Part shown: positions 25,185 to 39,188 of the stretch, one piece after another
How the letters are laid out: each line of letters opens with the position of its first letter
Position numbering within the stretch: position 1 is the first letter of the stretch
NCBI GenBank assembly: GCA_035610365.1
Contig: CM069432.1
Span: 75,272,520 to 75,336,519 of the forward strand
Direction of reading: 5' to 3'
Length of the DNA stretch: 64,000 nt
From: Aquatica leii
Taxonomy: Eukaryota > Arthropoda > Insecta > Coleoptera > Lampyridae
Notes under the pieces: model-generated
Told to the model about the DNA's origin: nothing
What the model saw: the letters and a program-made list of their open reading frames with translations, nothing else
Database searches by the model: none
Position numbers and translations under genes: made by a program

Positions 25185-25585
25185 TATACAAATAAATGTT
25201 ATTTTACAATATATTAAATGATATAAATATACAAAAACTTAAAGATTTTTGAATTTCATTTTAATTTGTGAAATGCGTCATTTTATGACAACTATATCAA
25301 TTATGATTGCAGTTTGCTATTGACAGCTGTCAAGTTACCGATTATTTTACATTCTACATTTAAAATTGCATTTGATTTGACTTTTTATGTAAGAAAAATG
25401 GTTATCTAAGAAAATTGTAATTGTAATAGTCAAAAAATGAAATTTGAAATTTATCAAATTGCAGTGATTGTAGTTATGTAAGCGGGTACCAATAATTTCA
25501 ACATAAAAAATACACGTAATTGTTGATAATTTTTAATTTACATTATTGTCGACCAAAAAATTTATACAAATTTTGTGCGTTTAGG
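25185..25585 (+). mobile_element. Internally deleted piggyBac-like derivative related to 10455-12540
   Basis: Shares its left part with 10455-10625 (for example GATATAAATATACAAAAAC and AGTTTGCTATTGAC) and its right part with 12360-12530 (AAATACACGTAA, an AATTGTA-TTATGTA block and TCGAC-AAAAA). The transposase-bearing middle of the larger copy is absent. This is the usual relation between an autonomous DNA transposon and its non-autonomous deletion derivative. The ends are approximate because clear TIRs and TTAA flanks were not identified. Confidence 0.7.
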
Positions 25586-25899
25586 TAAATAAAAACCTCG
25601 TCCGCTAAGCTTAGTTTTTAGACAAAGCTGTTGCGCTGTAAAATATCGCTTACAAGCACTCAATTGTAAATCTGCAACTTTAGATTGTCATATGTTTCTT
25701 TTAAGTAAACTAAATGAGTAACTGGCACAGATGCGTACTTATCTCTATTATACAATAAAAAAGCTTTTACCGGAATCTATAAAAAGTTTTTATTCACTAA
25801 GAATATATGCTGGAGCACCAAAACGTGTATTAAGCTGAAGATAGAGAAGACAAGAGGACCTTTTTTAAATAATACTGTAGAAGCGTTCACGATTTCTGT

Positions 25900-26690
25900 A
25901 CCATGTAAACGATTTATCTGAACTAAGATTAGAACGTCTTGCGGGTTTGAAGCGTATTGATGCTGCAACCGAAGTTGCCAACATTACACACCAGCAGTCT
26001 AATGCCACTCTATGGCTAAACACTAAAGTTCATCTCAAAAAGTTTCAATTGTTAGAATCCAAAAATCATAAAATTTCTACAATTAGTACCTTCGTGAAAA
26101 CGGTAGTCAATCTATCTAGTTTAAATCTTATTTTATAACAGGAATCGGTTGCTCCCAAACGCATTCCTAAAGAAGACATTTGACGTGCCGTTGCGTCTTC
26201 TATGAAATATCTTCCCTGTAATATCTCAGATCCTATTTGTAATCAAACTTGAATTCTTGAATCATCTTAAGTTTCTAAATCCAACATTTAGAGTTAACTT
26301 TGAAAAGTCTTGGTAGAAACCGCGTTATTATCGTTTTCCAGCCGACAATGGCAACGCCATTTTAAAAGTTTACGTTCAAAAAATACATTCTATTCTGTCA
26401 GAAGATACGTACACTCTTTAACTCAACATCATCAGATCTTCCAATTTACTTCCTAAAACCAAACGTACGCTTATTCTAAACCACTTTGTCTATAGGACTT
26501 CTTAAAACCCACAAAGAAGGTATACTTTCCGACTTACTAGCTAACCAAATTCTTGACCAACATTTTTTCCAAATTTACAGGTAAAACCTTTCATTCACAG
26601 CTTAAACCCCAGTACCATCTCGTGAGTTTTGATGTCACTTGTAACTAGAAACTAAATTATTTTGTAAAAAACTGCTTGTTTAAAAAAATG
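25900..26690 (+). mobile_element. Penelope-like retroelement relic
   Basis: Plus-strand fragments match the N-terminal and RT-proximal part of Penelope-like elements: PKRIPKEDI near 26156, PADNGNAILKVYVQKIHSIL near 26341 (family PADKGN-TV block), KTKRTLILN near 26458, GLLKTHKEG near 26495 (family GLPKIHKEG block), and YHLVSFDVT near 26616 (family LVSFDVTSLFT, RT motif). Stops and frame changes are numerous, and neither the catalytic DD motif nor a GIY-YIG endonuclease was found. Confidence 0.68.
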
Positions 26691-26699
26691 ACTCTTAAT

Positions 26700-29600
26700 G
26701 GAAGCAAAAGTGGTAAGATGGGGTTGATATGTACTTGAAAATATTTCTAAATATCTCTTTGCTGCAGCTCGAGAATTACCTCTACATTTGCCAAATACAA
26801 ACTGATATCAGTTAATTTTGAATGCGAGTAATGCTTGATACCGAATAACAATCATATAAACAAGAACACGCTTTACTTATGTAGATAAAAACTTTAGGCA
26901 ACTACCTATGTATTTTATTTTGCTTTGAAAACGCAGCCTACTACTCTTGTTTATATATATTATAGTTAGATAATGAGATAGCTTTATATGGAAACAGATT
27001 TTTTATTCATGTTAGTTGGCAGGTAATAATTAAATGCAAAGCCTCAAACCGTTTTTGGTTATTAAAAGATTGCAAATGATGGCGGCACACGTAAGTTACA
27101 CACGCTATTAGTTTCGACATACGTGCAAAGCAATGTTTTACCAGTTAACTTGCTTTGATTTTTAAAACTCTGAGTTTGCAAAAATAATTCGTACACTTTA
27201 AACTCTGCTTGTAAACAAAATATAGAATGAATAAAATCCTACAAACGTTTCTATAAAATTATAATCGGTTGAGTGGTTTGTTTCATTTACTTTGTTTAAT
27301 TTTTTTTTCAAGCCGGAAGCCAACGAAGATGTGCTAATTTATTGTTTTTTAAATTTTACTCCAAAGGCACATGAAATATAAATATACAAGCTTATTAGCA
27401 CTTTAGATGTATTTTTAGCAATAAATACAGGGCGATGCTTCAAAGATTCGGACTTCAGAACCAAATTAATGATTTCAATATCACATTACTAAAGTAACAA
27501 TCCGGACGCATGCTACTACATAGAAAAAATGCCGCTTATAGTAATCATAATTTCGGTTTATGTTATCAATTTATTCTCAGGTTTCTGAGAAGAGTTGTGT
27601 AGTTCTTAGAACAGCGAATGAAGCATCATAACGTTGTTTTTGATTTCTTTGTTGGCTCAAAATGCTGCTTTTTTTAAACGTTTTATAATTTTTATTTGCT
27701 TGTATTGACGCATTAATTTCTCCTTCTAAATTAACAACCTGTTAACTACATACACGCTGTATATATTTACAACATTTTTTTCTTAATTTCGGATACTGTT
27801 ATCATTCGGTTATTGTTATCAAAAACCTCAAGTCTCAACGTGATTCTATTAAGCGGCGTGCACTGCATAGTTAAAAACGCAGGCATTCGGCCAGAAATGA
27901 TACCAACATTGCCTACTATATACTAGACCCCAGATGTGTTTTTATTATGTCCGTAAACAGAAAGATGTAGAATATTTCTGTTTATTGACATAAAAGGATT
28001 ATCCTTAGCTAAACATGCCTGCCCACTCAAATTCATAAACCTTTTTAGTCATTTCGTTATTAATATATTTTTTATAATTTTTTATCGGTATTCATTAACT
28101 AGTTAACTTTAATTTAATTTATATCAAATTTGAGTAGAAATTTTGTAAATTTTGTAGTTTATTTTATTGTTTTGATCGCTCGAATACTATAGAAAAATAT
28201 ATACAAATTCGAAGCTGTACGTTCAATTATAAAATTGTCTTCTATTAGGGGAATGATTATGTTTCTCAGAATACCAGTTGTTTACGTAGACCGAATTTCA
28301 TAACATAAGAGTTATCGTGCATAGATATAATTTTCTGTCAAAGTTATTTGAGATGTAATAAAAAGAACGTATGTCTTTTCCAAATCTCTGGAATTATATC
28401 TTTATAGATATGTCAATTTTGCGTTTACATCCAAAACTACTAGCGTTTTGCATCCAAATGATTGTTTCCAATTTTAGCGCAGTCATTATCTAACTATAAT
28501 GCATAGAAGCAAGGCTACTACTAAATGAATAAGTTAAACAGAACAAAAATTTTCTCCAGATCTCTTGATGTTAAAAAAACAATTATTTTTTTTTAAATAT
28601 GTACATATTAGTATAATAAAACAAAAACGTTTTAATTTATTTTACAAAACAATGTTGATAGCGTATAACTTTTTAGAAGTGTGTTTTAGGATATAATTTT
28701 AAGAGAATGTTTTAATTTGGTTTAGAATCTTGTCAGGGACACCCTGTATAATTATATACCAGTGTAAATTCTCAGCACTCAATAATAGTGTAACCCGCAC
28801 AAATAAAAAAAGAACCAAAAATTTAAAATTTATAGAAACTCTTTATTTTTTATATTATTATTATTAATATTCTATAAGAATTTATTAAAAACAGCGGACA
28901 TAAAATCATTTACATGAATTATAAAAAACATTTTAAATATGTTCTCATTGCATTTCAGTTATAGTAAGAATAAAACACCAAAGAAATGAAGAAACTTTTA
29001 CATCCAATATCAAACGATAAAATCCTAAATATATGCCTGAACAAAAAGTTGAGAAAAGTTTATACGACATGTAGTACAAACCTTAACACGAAAAGCTTTG
29101 TAAAATTCTTCTAAAATAAAAATAACTGGAAACAGTTAGTTACTACGAGTGATCTACTTGCTAATATTTTTTAGTACTTCTGGTTTCCATATATTTAGTT
29201 GTAATACAGGAAGTACCTGCATGCAATGATTGGTGTGTTGTAATTTACTTTTCCAATTACTTTTATAGCATTCACCGCACACTCTATGTACGGTTAGCAT
29301 TCGACAAATGTGAAATAGCAAGAGGCTGATAAAACCATTGGTATACAGTATGCAATGCTTCGTGCATATGTACTTAAACATTTCATCTTATCGCTATCAT
29401 ATAACATTTATTACTTGTCACGGATAGCGATATACTGATGCTGATATAGCTTATCACATGTATAAAGACTTGCATACGCAATCAATTTCTTTGCTCCTGT
29501 CGATCGGATATAGAAACATTTCCGACTAAAATGAACAGTTCTCTAACTCACTTATGTTTAGTTTAAGATATGAAAGTTGTGTTACTATTTGCTAATTGTT

Positions 29601-30715
29601 AAGCAAACTTTTGATAAATCTTACGAGTTATACATGCGTTATTGTATGTATGTATGAATTTCTCATTTATCCCACATAACCATTTTAGCATTGTATTTTA
29701 CTGCTTGAACTACTTAGCATTTAAGTATTCACCAATTTAAAGTGTAACGGAAATATTAATCCACATATGAAAAGATTTTATGTGCAAATTGGCAAAAGAA
29801 ATGCTTTTTGATAGTTTTTTTATTCATTACAATTACAATATAATACTGAAATTTTATTTTTGTTATTACATTACAGTGTCAACATAAAAAAAACAATCAA
29901 CGTTAATCTTTTTCAGTGCGCTCGTTATTTATTTCACGTACATTATAACATTAATTTAAAATTTGTTGAAGTGAGTTTTTATAGCTTTAAATATTTATGT
30001 GCATGTGATAATTTGCTTAACTAGCAATTTAATATATCCAAAAATAAAATTCGTTATACAAAATTTTATATAAATGTATTTTTGTATACATCAATTTTTA
30101 TTTAAATAGTCTATAATAATTAAAATTTTGGTTAGAAGACATAAAAAATAAAATGAAGTAAAACATACAATAAAAGTTCTACAAAAGCAAGTAAAACGTT
30201 GAACAAAAGTAAAACGTACGTTTTAACGGTGTGTTACATATACACCAAAAGTTGCATGCTACTTATTTGAAAAAGACTATAATTTTTTTTACAATATGCT
30301 GTAGATTGCGGTAAAAATGCTTTTTGGTCATCAAATTTTAACAAAAACTAAAGATTTTGTAACATCTTAAGGTAAAACTTATGTGCCAAAAAAAATCCGC
30401 TTTTTTTAAATCGCAATAAAACATTTAGTGTATCGTAAGGAAATTTTAATGAAAATTATTTTTTATATTGCGATTCATTACACAGAAGTGCGTGTTATCT
30501 GTTTTAAAAACATTAGAGACCGATTTGATCAATCTATAGTATTTATACGAATAAAGTTATTTGATAAAAAACATAATAAAGTTAATAATAACTATTAAAT
30601 TTACTCTTTAATTAAACATATACCAAACAAATTAAAAATATGGCGCATACGGTAGCAACCACAAAACAATAACGTAATGCAAACGTTAAAACACAAATAA
30701 CAGTAAAAAACATTT
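26700..30715. other. AT-rich non-coding sequence
   Basis: No gene recognised. Small points: ATGATGGCGGCACACG at about 27074 in a GC-richer patch, and a terminal-like GGGACACCCTGTATAA near 28737-28752 that resembles the end of a TIR element, but no convincing partner was found. Confidence 0.4.
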
Positions 30716-30717
30716 TA

Positions 30718-30879
<162 letters not shown>

Positions 30880-33800
30880 GCAGTAACAAGGTATATATAA
30901 ACGAAGTTTTTGTTTTTGTAGAATACTAAAAAATAAGTCATCAAATTTGTTTAAATTTTAAACAAAAATATAGTAGGGGCACTTAAAAAACGTCGTCACT
31001 AAATTTGCTACTACGTACTACAACATAACCAATTCAAACATATAAAAAAGTAAAAATTTAGATAATTTACATAGAAAACTGAAAGTCGTAAATATTGTGA
31101 ATTGTCCTGCACATATTTTCTAATATTCGTTTTAATTGCAAATGAAATCTTGCAATTATGTACATCTTGTTACTTAAACTAATTAGAATCATAAGCATAA
31201 AATTAGAAAGTTTTTAATTTTAAAAAAATCAGTAATGTGTAGATGTAAAAATAACAAAACAAAGATACATATGTAATTGAAAATATAATAAAATTTTTCA
31301 GTCGAGTATCAATGTACCTATGCATATCTCATTAGAGATATTTTTGACACTTTTCTCAACATCCTGTATTATTATAGGATAAACCTTTCACTTAATTACC
31401 GATTGTAGCAATCGTCGAAGTGGAATAATTACAATAGGTTTAACAATGCAAAAAGATGTAGTAAGAAATTTTGATTTCGTTGCAGATTTATGTTTTGGCA
31501 TTTGTTCGAAATCTTTAGAAAGAATAAAGTCTAACAATACGACGAAAACATATTCATTAAGTGTAAACTGATTAGATTTAATTTAAAAATTGAGTTGTTA
31601 TTATCAAGTCAAGATAATTTAATAAGACTATTCACGGCCAAACAATGTTTGTAATATTTAAAATATTTCTATATTTTCAAAGGTCATTAAAAATAATTTA
31701 TGAGTTTGCGTTACGTATTAGGTCAATGGTGATAATCGTTGATAATCTTAATGTTATAAAGTTGTTCTAGACGTAGGAAGATTTCAATTAAACAATAGAA
31801 AGTAACTGTCCAAAAAGTTTTATAAATCGTAAATAAGAAATTAACTAAAGAGAATCGATTTACTACAATGTCACTTATCCTGAACGTATATCATTATGAT
31901 AGCTGTTCTACACTCAACATAATTTTCTATTTATTAGACTGTACATTAAACTGTTTAACAAAACGCGTATACTATTACATTTTGTTTATCGGAATAAAAC
32001 CTACTCAAATAATTTAAAATTAAAAATTACTTCATTTTTTAATAGTAGGTACACTATTATAAGGTTGGAACTAATATTTAATAATATTAATTTGTGTTTA
32101 GATTAAAATGTAGAAGTTTATTTGTCAATTTTATTTAAATGTATGTGTCTTTAATATACGTAAATTTTAAAAACACAGTTGCATTTTTACTTTTGAATTT
32201 TTATAGCACTTTTTATTCGAGTATGAATACACTTATGGTTATTATTTTTGGTATGTTTACATTTTGCTTTCCTTTGTGTAGGTTTAACCACTACAGAGAA
32301 AACTTAACATCTTTAAAAATGTTGTTAAATGACCGGTAAAAGTTTAGAGTTTTGTTAATACTATTCCTTGTAGTCATTTAGTGTAAACTAATATTACAAA
32401 TGTATTTTTTGATGCATAGAGCTAAATGTATAATCTAAATTTATTACCCGTGATTTCAAAATAGCTTTTACACATATTAGCATATATTACCATTTAGTTC
32501 AGAATTACGTTTAGAGATAACTGACAAAGATAATTAAAAGAACATGTAGTTCTTTATGTAATTAGACTCTTATAACTAAAGTTACTAATACTTTTTTACG
32601 GAAACGCTTATCAATTTTTTTATTTAAAATAAAAACAAATACATCAAGTTAATAAATGTATTGTAGGCGGCGTAAATAGTTTAAATTAAATATTTAAGTT
32701 AATGCAGAACATTTTAAAGCTTGTTATAAAAAAATTAAAAAATTTGAAATAATGTTTTTTTAAATTACGTTTTAATCGTATTTTTTCTATAACCGTTTAA
32801 AGTTAGTTTAATTAATAAATGAAAGAGAAACTAATAGGTACTATTTATAATGAATGTAAGAAATAACATTAAAAACATTGTGTTTTAATATACCTTATTT
32901 GATTTTTATTTTGATTGATTTGATTATATAACAGAAACAATTAATTTCTTAATAAATTTATGAATTTGTAAGCATTATTCAAAAAAACAATTTTTTTTAA
33001 TACATACAAAAAGTTTTGTTATATAATCAGGTAAAAGTATAGCATCTATAGTAGCATTCAAACGTAAGATATTTTATAACCGAAAGCAAATCTGTTGTTT
33101 TTATTTATTTTTAATTTGAAACATTATCTATGATTACTATTTTATAAGGTTAATTTTAACAAAATCTATATAACATTTAAAAAAATGTGTCGCGTGTATA
33201 TACATTTTTTGGTGTCTTCCAGAACGTTGATCAACATATATACTGACAACTAAACATAAATATTGTTAAAAAATTTTAACAATTGTAAATTCTGTTATTT
33301 AATTAAAAGCAATTGGAAGTAAATACAAAACAAATACCGTCTTTAGGAGTTATTAATTAAACCGTTTGATGTTTAAATTAAAAACTGTCAATAAATATAT
33401 TGATGCATCGACAACTTCCTTATTGGACTATAAAAACTGTGAAAATACAAAATAATTGTTCAGTGTCTATGGTCTAGTAAAAGTACGTCCTACATAGGAA
33501 CAGTGAGATAAGCACGCAACCAAGGAGTTAAATTAAAATGTTCATTACATTCGCAATTTCATTATCAATCTGTAGTCGTAAAATCAATCGTCTCAACGTC
33601 GTAAAAACAGAGAGAACATGGAAATAAATTACGCTTACGAGACATCTCGTTGCTAGAACTGGCGCGCGGGGTTAAAATAGTCACTTGCCAATAGAGAAAA
33701 TTCCAATCAACCTGTAGCGTAACCTATTTCTGACAAAGTTTCATAAATAACATTAACAAACGTAAATTAAATATTATATTTAAAATCTTATTACTAAAAA

Positions 33801-36450
33801 CTACTTCCTACTTTACCTATACTGAAAGATAGTATTGCGGTTTTTAATAGCAGCTTTTAAAAAGCATTGTAGGCGACAAAAATTAATAACGTAAAAGCCT
33901 TATATAGTATAACGACACTGAATAATTTTGATTTTGCAAAAAAACTGCCTTGTAGTTGACTAATTAATAAATTAAATTTTTCTTTAACTTTGTTTGCCCC
34001 TACACAAAAACATAAAACAAAGATGATTTCAGTAGGTTTTAAGATAGATGTAGGTTGGTCATGTTTCACATAAATGTGTGACTGCGTGGTGACATTACTT
34101 TGAAAACTACCGTGTATTTCATTCTGTAATTATTAACGGTTGCCTTTTTGGTAGGCTCTACCAGAACGTACTCGTAATTCATTTACATGCGAGTTCATAT
34201 ATTTTATTGGTGTTAATGTGATGCTGAGTCTGTCATATAGATTTTTTAAAAAATATATTATCTGTACAATCTTATATAATTTATTTAATAAAACCTTGTT
34301 TTAATTACGATACACAAATCATAAATCGTAATAATTTATTGCAATGCAAATGTTAATTAAAGTTGTTGAAAACGTTTTTCGAGATTATATTTCAAATTAT
34401 ATAAAATCTCAATTGAATTAGTAGGTACATATTAAATAAAAGTTATCAAATTTAAATTCAAACGATTGCGGATTTTACAATTTTTTTCAGTTATGTTAAA
34501 ACTAAAATTTGTTAAAATAGTGTTTCTATATAAATAAACAAGCGTAAAATGGTGGCAATTACTCACGTGGATCAAGTTTCCACTACCAGCGAGCGAGTTT
34601 TGAAATCATATTAAGTGAATAATAGCCATTCTAGGCAAACAGAAGGCTATATTTTCTTTACGACTATGCAACTTATGTAAAAAATTATAAACCTAAATCA
34701 TAGTTTTTAATACAAATCTTTAATTAACACATAAAATATAGACTTAAAAAAGTGATTTATTAAGAGATTGCTAAGATACTCTCGGTTAATTATTTTTGAA
34801 TCAATTTTTCATATCAACGTATATTCTTAAAAATTCAGAGATGTGATTGATTAATCTAGAGTGATTTCTTTGTAAGAAATCACAATGTATGAAATGTATG
34901 TTATTCTTCAATTTAATATGTAACAAGAATTATTTAAATACTTAAGCGTCGCAAAAAATTTTTATTTTTTTGAATATTATTTTACTTGCCAAAAACTAAA
35001 TAATTAAGTTTTTTAGTTTTGAAATTCACGTTTGAGATCATAGTTTATATACTTTTAAAAACAGTAGTTTTAATTCCTTTGAAAAATGAACAAAATTTAA
35101 TTTGCATCAAGTTTTCTATTCTTTCTATATTAGTATTTACTGAAGTAATATACAAAACCTTATCAGAACTTTGTGTCAACAAAACACAAAATTTGTAAAT
35201 TTTATTCTTATCGTGTTATATTGCTTTCGTTTATTTTGCGAATGATTGTCTCAAGTCAAGAATAGATTACTGGTTACTTTTGACAGCTAGAATTTTTCAA
35301 CGGAAGAAAAACTATTTTTTCTGTGTCTGTGGTACACAGCACTTGTTTTAATGTAAGCGCTCAGCGACGTTTTCACTTCTAAAAGTTTCACAAGCATCTG
35401 TGTTATGAATGGGTGTATTATCGCTACTTTTGTAAAAATTTCTTGCGGTAAGGAATAACACGTCTTTTTGTGATTTACGTTGAGTTTTCCGTAATTGTCT
35501 TACGATAACACTACGTGTTGCGCATAGTTGACAGGGTCCATTACTTTTCAGTAGAAGCTATACTCAGAAGCATGTACAAAAAGGGGCTCTCAATCAATTA
35601 GGCCATTTTCGATAGAAAACCTACCTGCATTTAAAAAATTGAAAATCACTTAAATGCTCGACGCATTCAATTCGAATTCATTGCTTGTCGATAAGCAACT
35701 TAATTGTGATACAATCCTATATCAAATCCTTTCTTCATTTATTTAGAGATTTTAGGGGATGGTTAGAGTGTGCGATAGCTATTTGCATGGACGACCGTAA
35801 GTAATTCTTTTTTTCTTTTACTTGTCAGTAATTTGTATTTTTGTCAAAAGTGAAATACGTACAAATTATATATAGTTATTATCACAACGCATCTAAATTT
35901 TTGTTTCGATCATTTCAATTTACGCTAAATGCGATTTGCAACGACTGTAACGTCACTAGTTATACCTTAAATCAACGATCGACTCTAAAATTAGGTATTA
36001 TTTAACTTTATTATGTTATATATGTACTTCGATAATTGTATGTTTGGAGTGTTGCCTACTCTTCAGGACTTGTATCAACGCGATAACTGTGATATTTATA
36101 GAATTATTGTTTGTCGTTATATATGTACATAATTCTGCCTTGTTTACGTAATACCTTTTTTTAACCTCTTCTTCTCTTGTTATTAGGAAAAAAATATGTA
36201 GTTGTCGTTATAATCAGTGTCTATTATTTTAGCTTCTAATTGTTTTGGCGCCTTTTTAAATTATTTTATAATTTAGCACACGAAGCTTACGACCGAAATT
36301 TCTGAATTTAACTGAGTTAGTCGCTAACAACTTTTGTTGCAAAAAAACTTTCATAACAAATCATCACTCAAAGATATCAGGTAGATAATAAGATGGTAGT
36401 TTATATTATAGTGTCAATTTTCTTACGACTAAATTAGTACATTTGATGCT
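30880..36450. other. AT-rich non-coding sequence with small GC-richer patches
   Basis: No coding similarity. Patches of higher complexity are 33480-33720 (with GAACTGGCGCGCGGGG), 34535-34665 and 35310-35640. A perfect 10-bp hairpin GTGATTTCTT-tgt-AAGAAATCAC lies at 34861-34883. These may be regulatory or decayed mobile sequence. Confidence 0.35.
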
Positions 36451-36454
36451 TTAA

Positions 36455-36582
36455 ATCAGGGGCCGGCTTAAACATGATGCTGATGATGCACAGCATCTGG
36501 GCGCTAAGAGCGCCGAATAGGAAGCACTGTATCGCAAAATTTTTGGAACTGAGTTGGACGCTATGGCGCGGCGGTTACATGG
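36455..36582. other. GC-rich fragment upstream of the hAT insertion
   Basis: Starts CAGGGGCCGGCTTAAACATG and contains GGGCGCTAAGAGCGCC, a short GC palindrome. CAGGG-GCCGGC is reminiscent of hAT termini. It is interrupted by the hAT element at 36591 and resumes at 39126. It may be the 5' part of the Sailor-like element or an older hAT remnant; no inverted partner was found. Confidence 0.35.
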
Positions 36583-36590
36583 GGTCGGAG

Positions 36591-39117
36591 CAGTAGCGGA
36601 TTTAGCGTACTGCCGCCCCCAGGCATGGCAGGCAATGCCGCCCCATCATCCTCTGCTATATCTTTCCTCTTCTCTTACACTCTTTAATTTCACATAATCT
36701 TTTTACCTAGATTAATTGTATATCTTGTTTGCTTTGACCTTAGGTAAAAGTAAAATATATTTTATTAAACATAATTAAGGGAAACATAATCACAAACAAT
36801 TTTTTGGTGTAAACATTATTTATTATACGATAAAAAGAATACTGGAGAATTTACAATTTTCTTCGAGATTTTCTTGGGGCAAAAACATCGATTATTTTAG
36901 AAAAATCCATTGACTTTATGTCACTTTCAATTGACAATACCGCCAGAGAATTTAAGCGATCCTCACCCATGTTTGTGCGCAGATACGTTTTCACCTTTCT
37001 AAGTCATGAAAATGCTCTTTCCGCTGAACAATTAGAGGCAGCCGTACTCACAAACATTCTCAGAGCAATATCTATGTTTGGGTAGACCATCTGAAGGTCA
37101 TTCTTACGAATGAGGCGGCAAAACCTGAGAGGTGTTAACCTATTATAGTCCATTGTTGATTGCAGCTGCAGCACATCTGGCATCTTAGTGCCGCTTGTTT
37201 TGTTCATTTTTCTTTCCCATTTATTTATTTTCATTGCTGGACTAAAACGCTCTAATGGAGCTTCTTCCAAAAAGGATAATTTCATCCAAGAAAGAGTTTT
37301 CTAAATCACTTGGATATTCTCGAACAAGATTGTCGCCTGCTCTCCTTAGCTCTTCATTGTTCAAGACTTTAATTTGAGTTAACACTTGAAACTTTTGGTT
37401 TACTTCATCGTAAGCATTTCTTCTTATTTCAAGTTGTGTTTTTAAGTTGTCGATAATAACAATGAAAACATTCACCCTCAGGTTTTCACGAGGACTGAAC
37501 ACTGCTTCTTCGCTTCCACATAGTTCGTCATGTTGTCTTTTTCTCTTGGTGGTACGTTTTTTCTTGCCATACACTTTGAATTGCGATAAATCCTGGGCTT
37601 TTTTTTCAAAGTAATCGAACTCATTGCGTGTTGATTTCATGAGGTTAATTAATGAGTCGTACAACTGCAGTACGGATGTAAGATCAATGTCCGTGCTCTG
37701 CAGTTTTTTATTGGTGTCGTTCAGTCTTTGAAATATAAAACCCCAAAATTCAGTCATAAAAGCAGTCTCTAGACAGTCCATCTTTTTAGCTAAACCACTT
37801 GCTTCAGCACGTGTACCTGCCTTTTGTGTTAAATATTCGGAAATGTTCAGCAAAGTTTGATGAATTTGTTGCCAGCTATTTCTAAGAGCTTTACAGGCGT
37901 CATCTCGTGCAGACCATCTAGTAGAACTCAGATTTTTCAGAATAATATGTGAATGGTCGTTCTTGTCAGAAAATGACCTTTGAAGTAAATTCCACCTACT
38001 GGTTGATGAACTAAAAAAAGTTGTACAGCTGTTGCAGATAATGACAGAAGTAGGAAGCTGTATTGCAACTATCAGCTGCATTAGTTCCGACGAGATTCAA
38101 CGAGTGAGCAGAACAGGGGATAAAATCAGCATGACTATTTAGTTCTTTGATTCGAGCTTGGAGTCCGGAATATACACCAGACATGTTGCTCGCGTTGTCG
38201 TAGGACTGTCCTCGACAATTACGAATGTCCAAACCATTGCACTCAACGAGTTTGATAATAGCATTAAACATTTCTTCAGCTTTGTGGCCAATATTAGGAA
38301 GGAATGTCAAAAAACGTTCAATGGGACATATCTTATTACAATTGCCAGTTGGTCGACATGTGAAAGATCTGGTGTCGAGTCAACTAATAATGAGAAGTAT
38401 TTGGCTTTCTTTACTTCATTAACTATTTCGTTTGTATGAGCATTACCTAAAATGGTCAGAAATTCTTCTGCAATAGTTGACGATAAATAGGATGTGTTAC
38501 CGCTACCTGGATGGCCATATTTAGCTATGTGACATGCTAAAAATATGTCAAACTCAGCTATAACTTCTAGCAGCATCATATAATTTCCATTTCTGTTGCT
38601 TCCTAACTTTTCGTCGTGTCCACGTAATACGAAAAGAATTAATTTATACTACAATTCTGTTTTAACAAAATTTCAAATACAATGTAATTAAATTATTATA
38701 GAAATTTTGAATAATTCTCCGTTTTAGGAAATTTCGGTTGAAGTAAAAATGTATTGCAGTTCATATACAGGGTTTTCATTAATGTTTTAAACCGAAATAA
38801 AAAAATCAGGCAGGCGTAACCGAGAGAGAAATGGTGTTTTATGTGAATCAAACTCTTTTATAACAAACCTATGTGTCGATATCAAAGATTAAATATAATT
38901 CTAGATCATTTTGTAAAAATGACACATATTTGTGTAAAAAATAACACTTTTTTTTTTAAAAACTACAAACTACTGTTTACAAAGTGGAAATTTTTTACTA
39001 TGTATTATCGTGTCATTAAGCTAAAGCTCACATTTTTATTTTCAAAATTTTGCCGCTCCCCATAAATTTGCCGCCCCAGGCAAGTGCCTAGTCTGCCTGT
39101 GCGTAAATTCGCCACTG
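36591..39117 (-). mobile_element. hAT transposon (ZMYM1-like), 2.5 kb, perfect 8-bp target duplications
   Basis: The left end begins CAGTAGCGGATTTAGCG and the right end in reverse complement begins CAGTGGCGAATTTACGC, classical hAT CAGTGGCG termini, with GC-rich subterminal CCGCCCC runs. The perfect 8-bp duplication GGTCGGAG lies at 36583-36590 and 39118-39125. The transposase is read on the minus strand from about 38640 to 36851. The element lacks the zinc-finger N-terminus (the region 38640-39050 is A/T-rich filler), so it is an internally deleted, non-functional copy. The clean duplication and only about four reading-frame defects suggest it is among the youngest insertions here. Confidence 0.93.
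36851..38640 (-). pseudogene. hAT transposase (ZMYM1-like), N-terminally truncated and frameshifted
   Basis: DDE transposase of the hAT superfamily. In order on the minus strand: RGHDEKLGSNRNGNYMMLLE then GNTSYLSSTIAEE; KYFSLLVDSTPDLSHVDQLA (first catalytic Asp, DST-D-S motif); GLDIRNCRGQSYDNASNMSG (second Asp, C..RGQ.YDNA); PCSAHSLNLV; LSSTRWSARDDACKAL (the RW segment); and the C-terminal dimerisation region with NIDIALRMFVSTAASNCSAERAFS then LRKVKTYLRTNMGEDRL. Reading-frame breaks occur near 38310, 38020 and 37280, with an in-frame stop at about 37005. The N-terminal BED/TTF-type zinc finger is absent. All recognisable core blocks are in the right order and closely resemble the family, so decay is recent. 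Confidence 0.9.
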
Positions 39118-39188
39118 GGTCGGAGCGTATTTTATAAGAATTGTGAATTAACAAGTGTCGTTTTTCAGCGCATTATTTTCAGCAAAAA

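Noticed and set aside
27427-28752. Possible 1.3-kb mariner bounded by TACAGGGCGATG and GACACCCTGTA
   Set aside because: The ends match over only a few bases and no transposase reading was found between them.
38158-38439. Plus-strand ORFs over the hAT transposase
   Set aside because: Antisense shadows of the transposase, which has clear family motifs on the minus strand.
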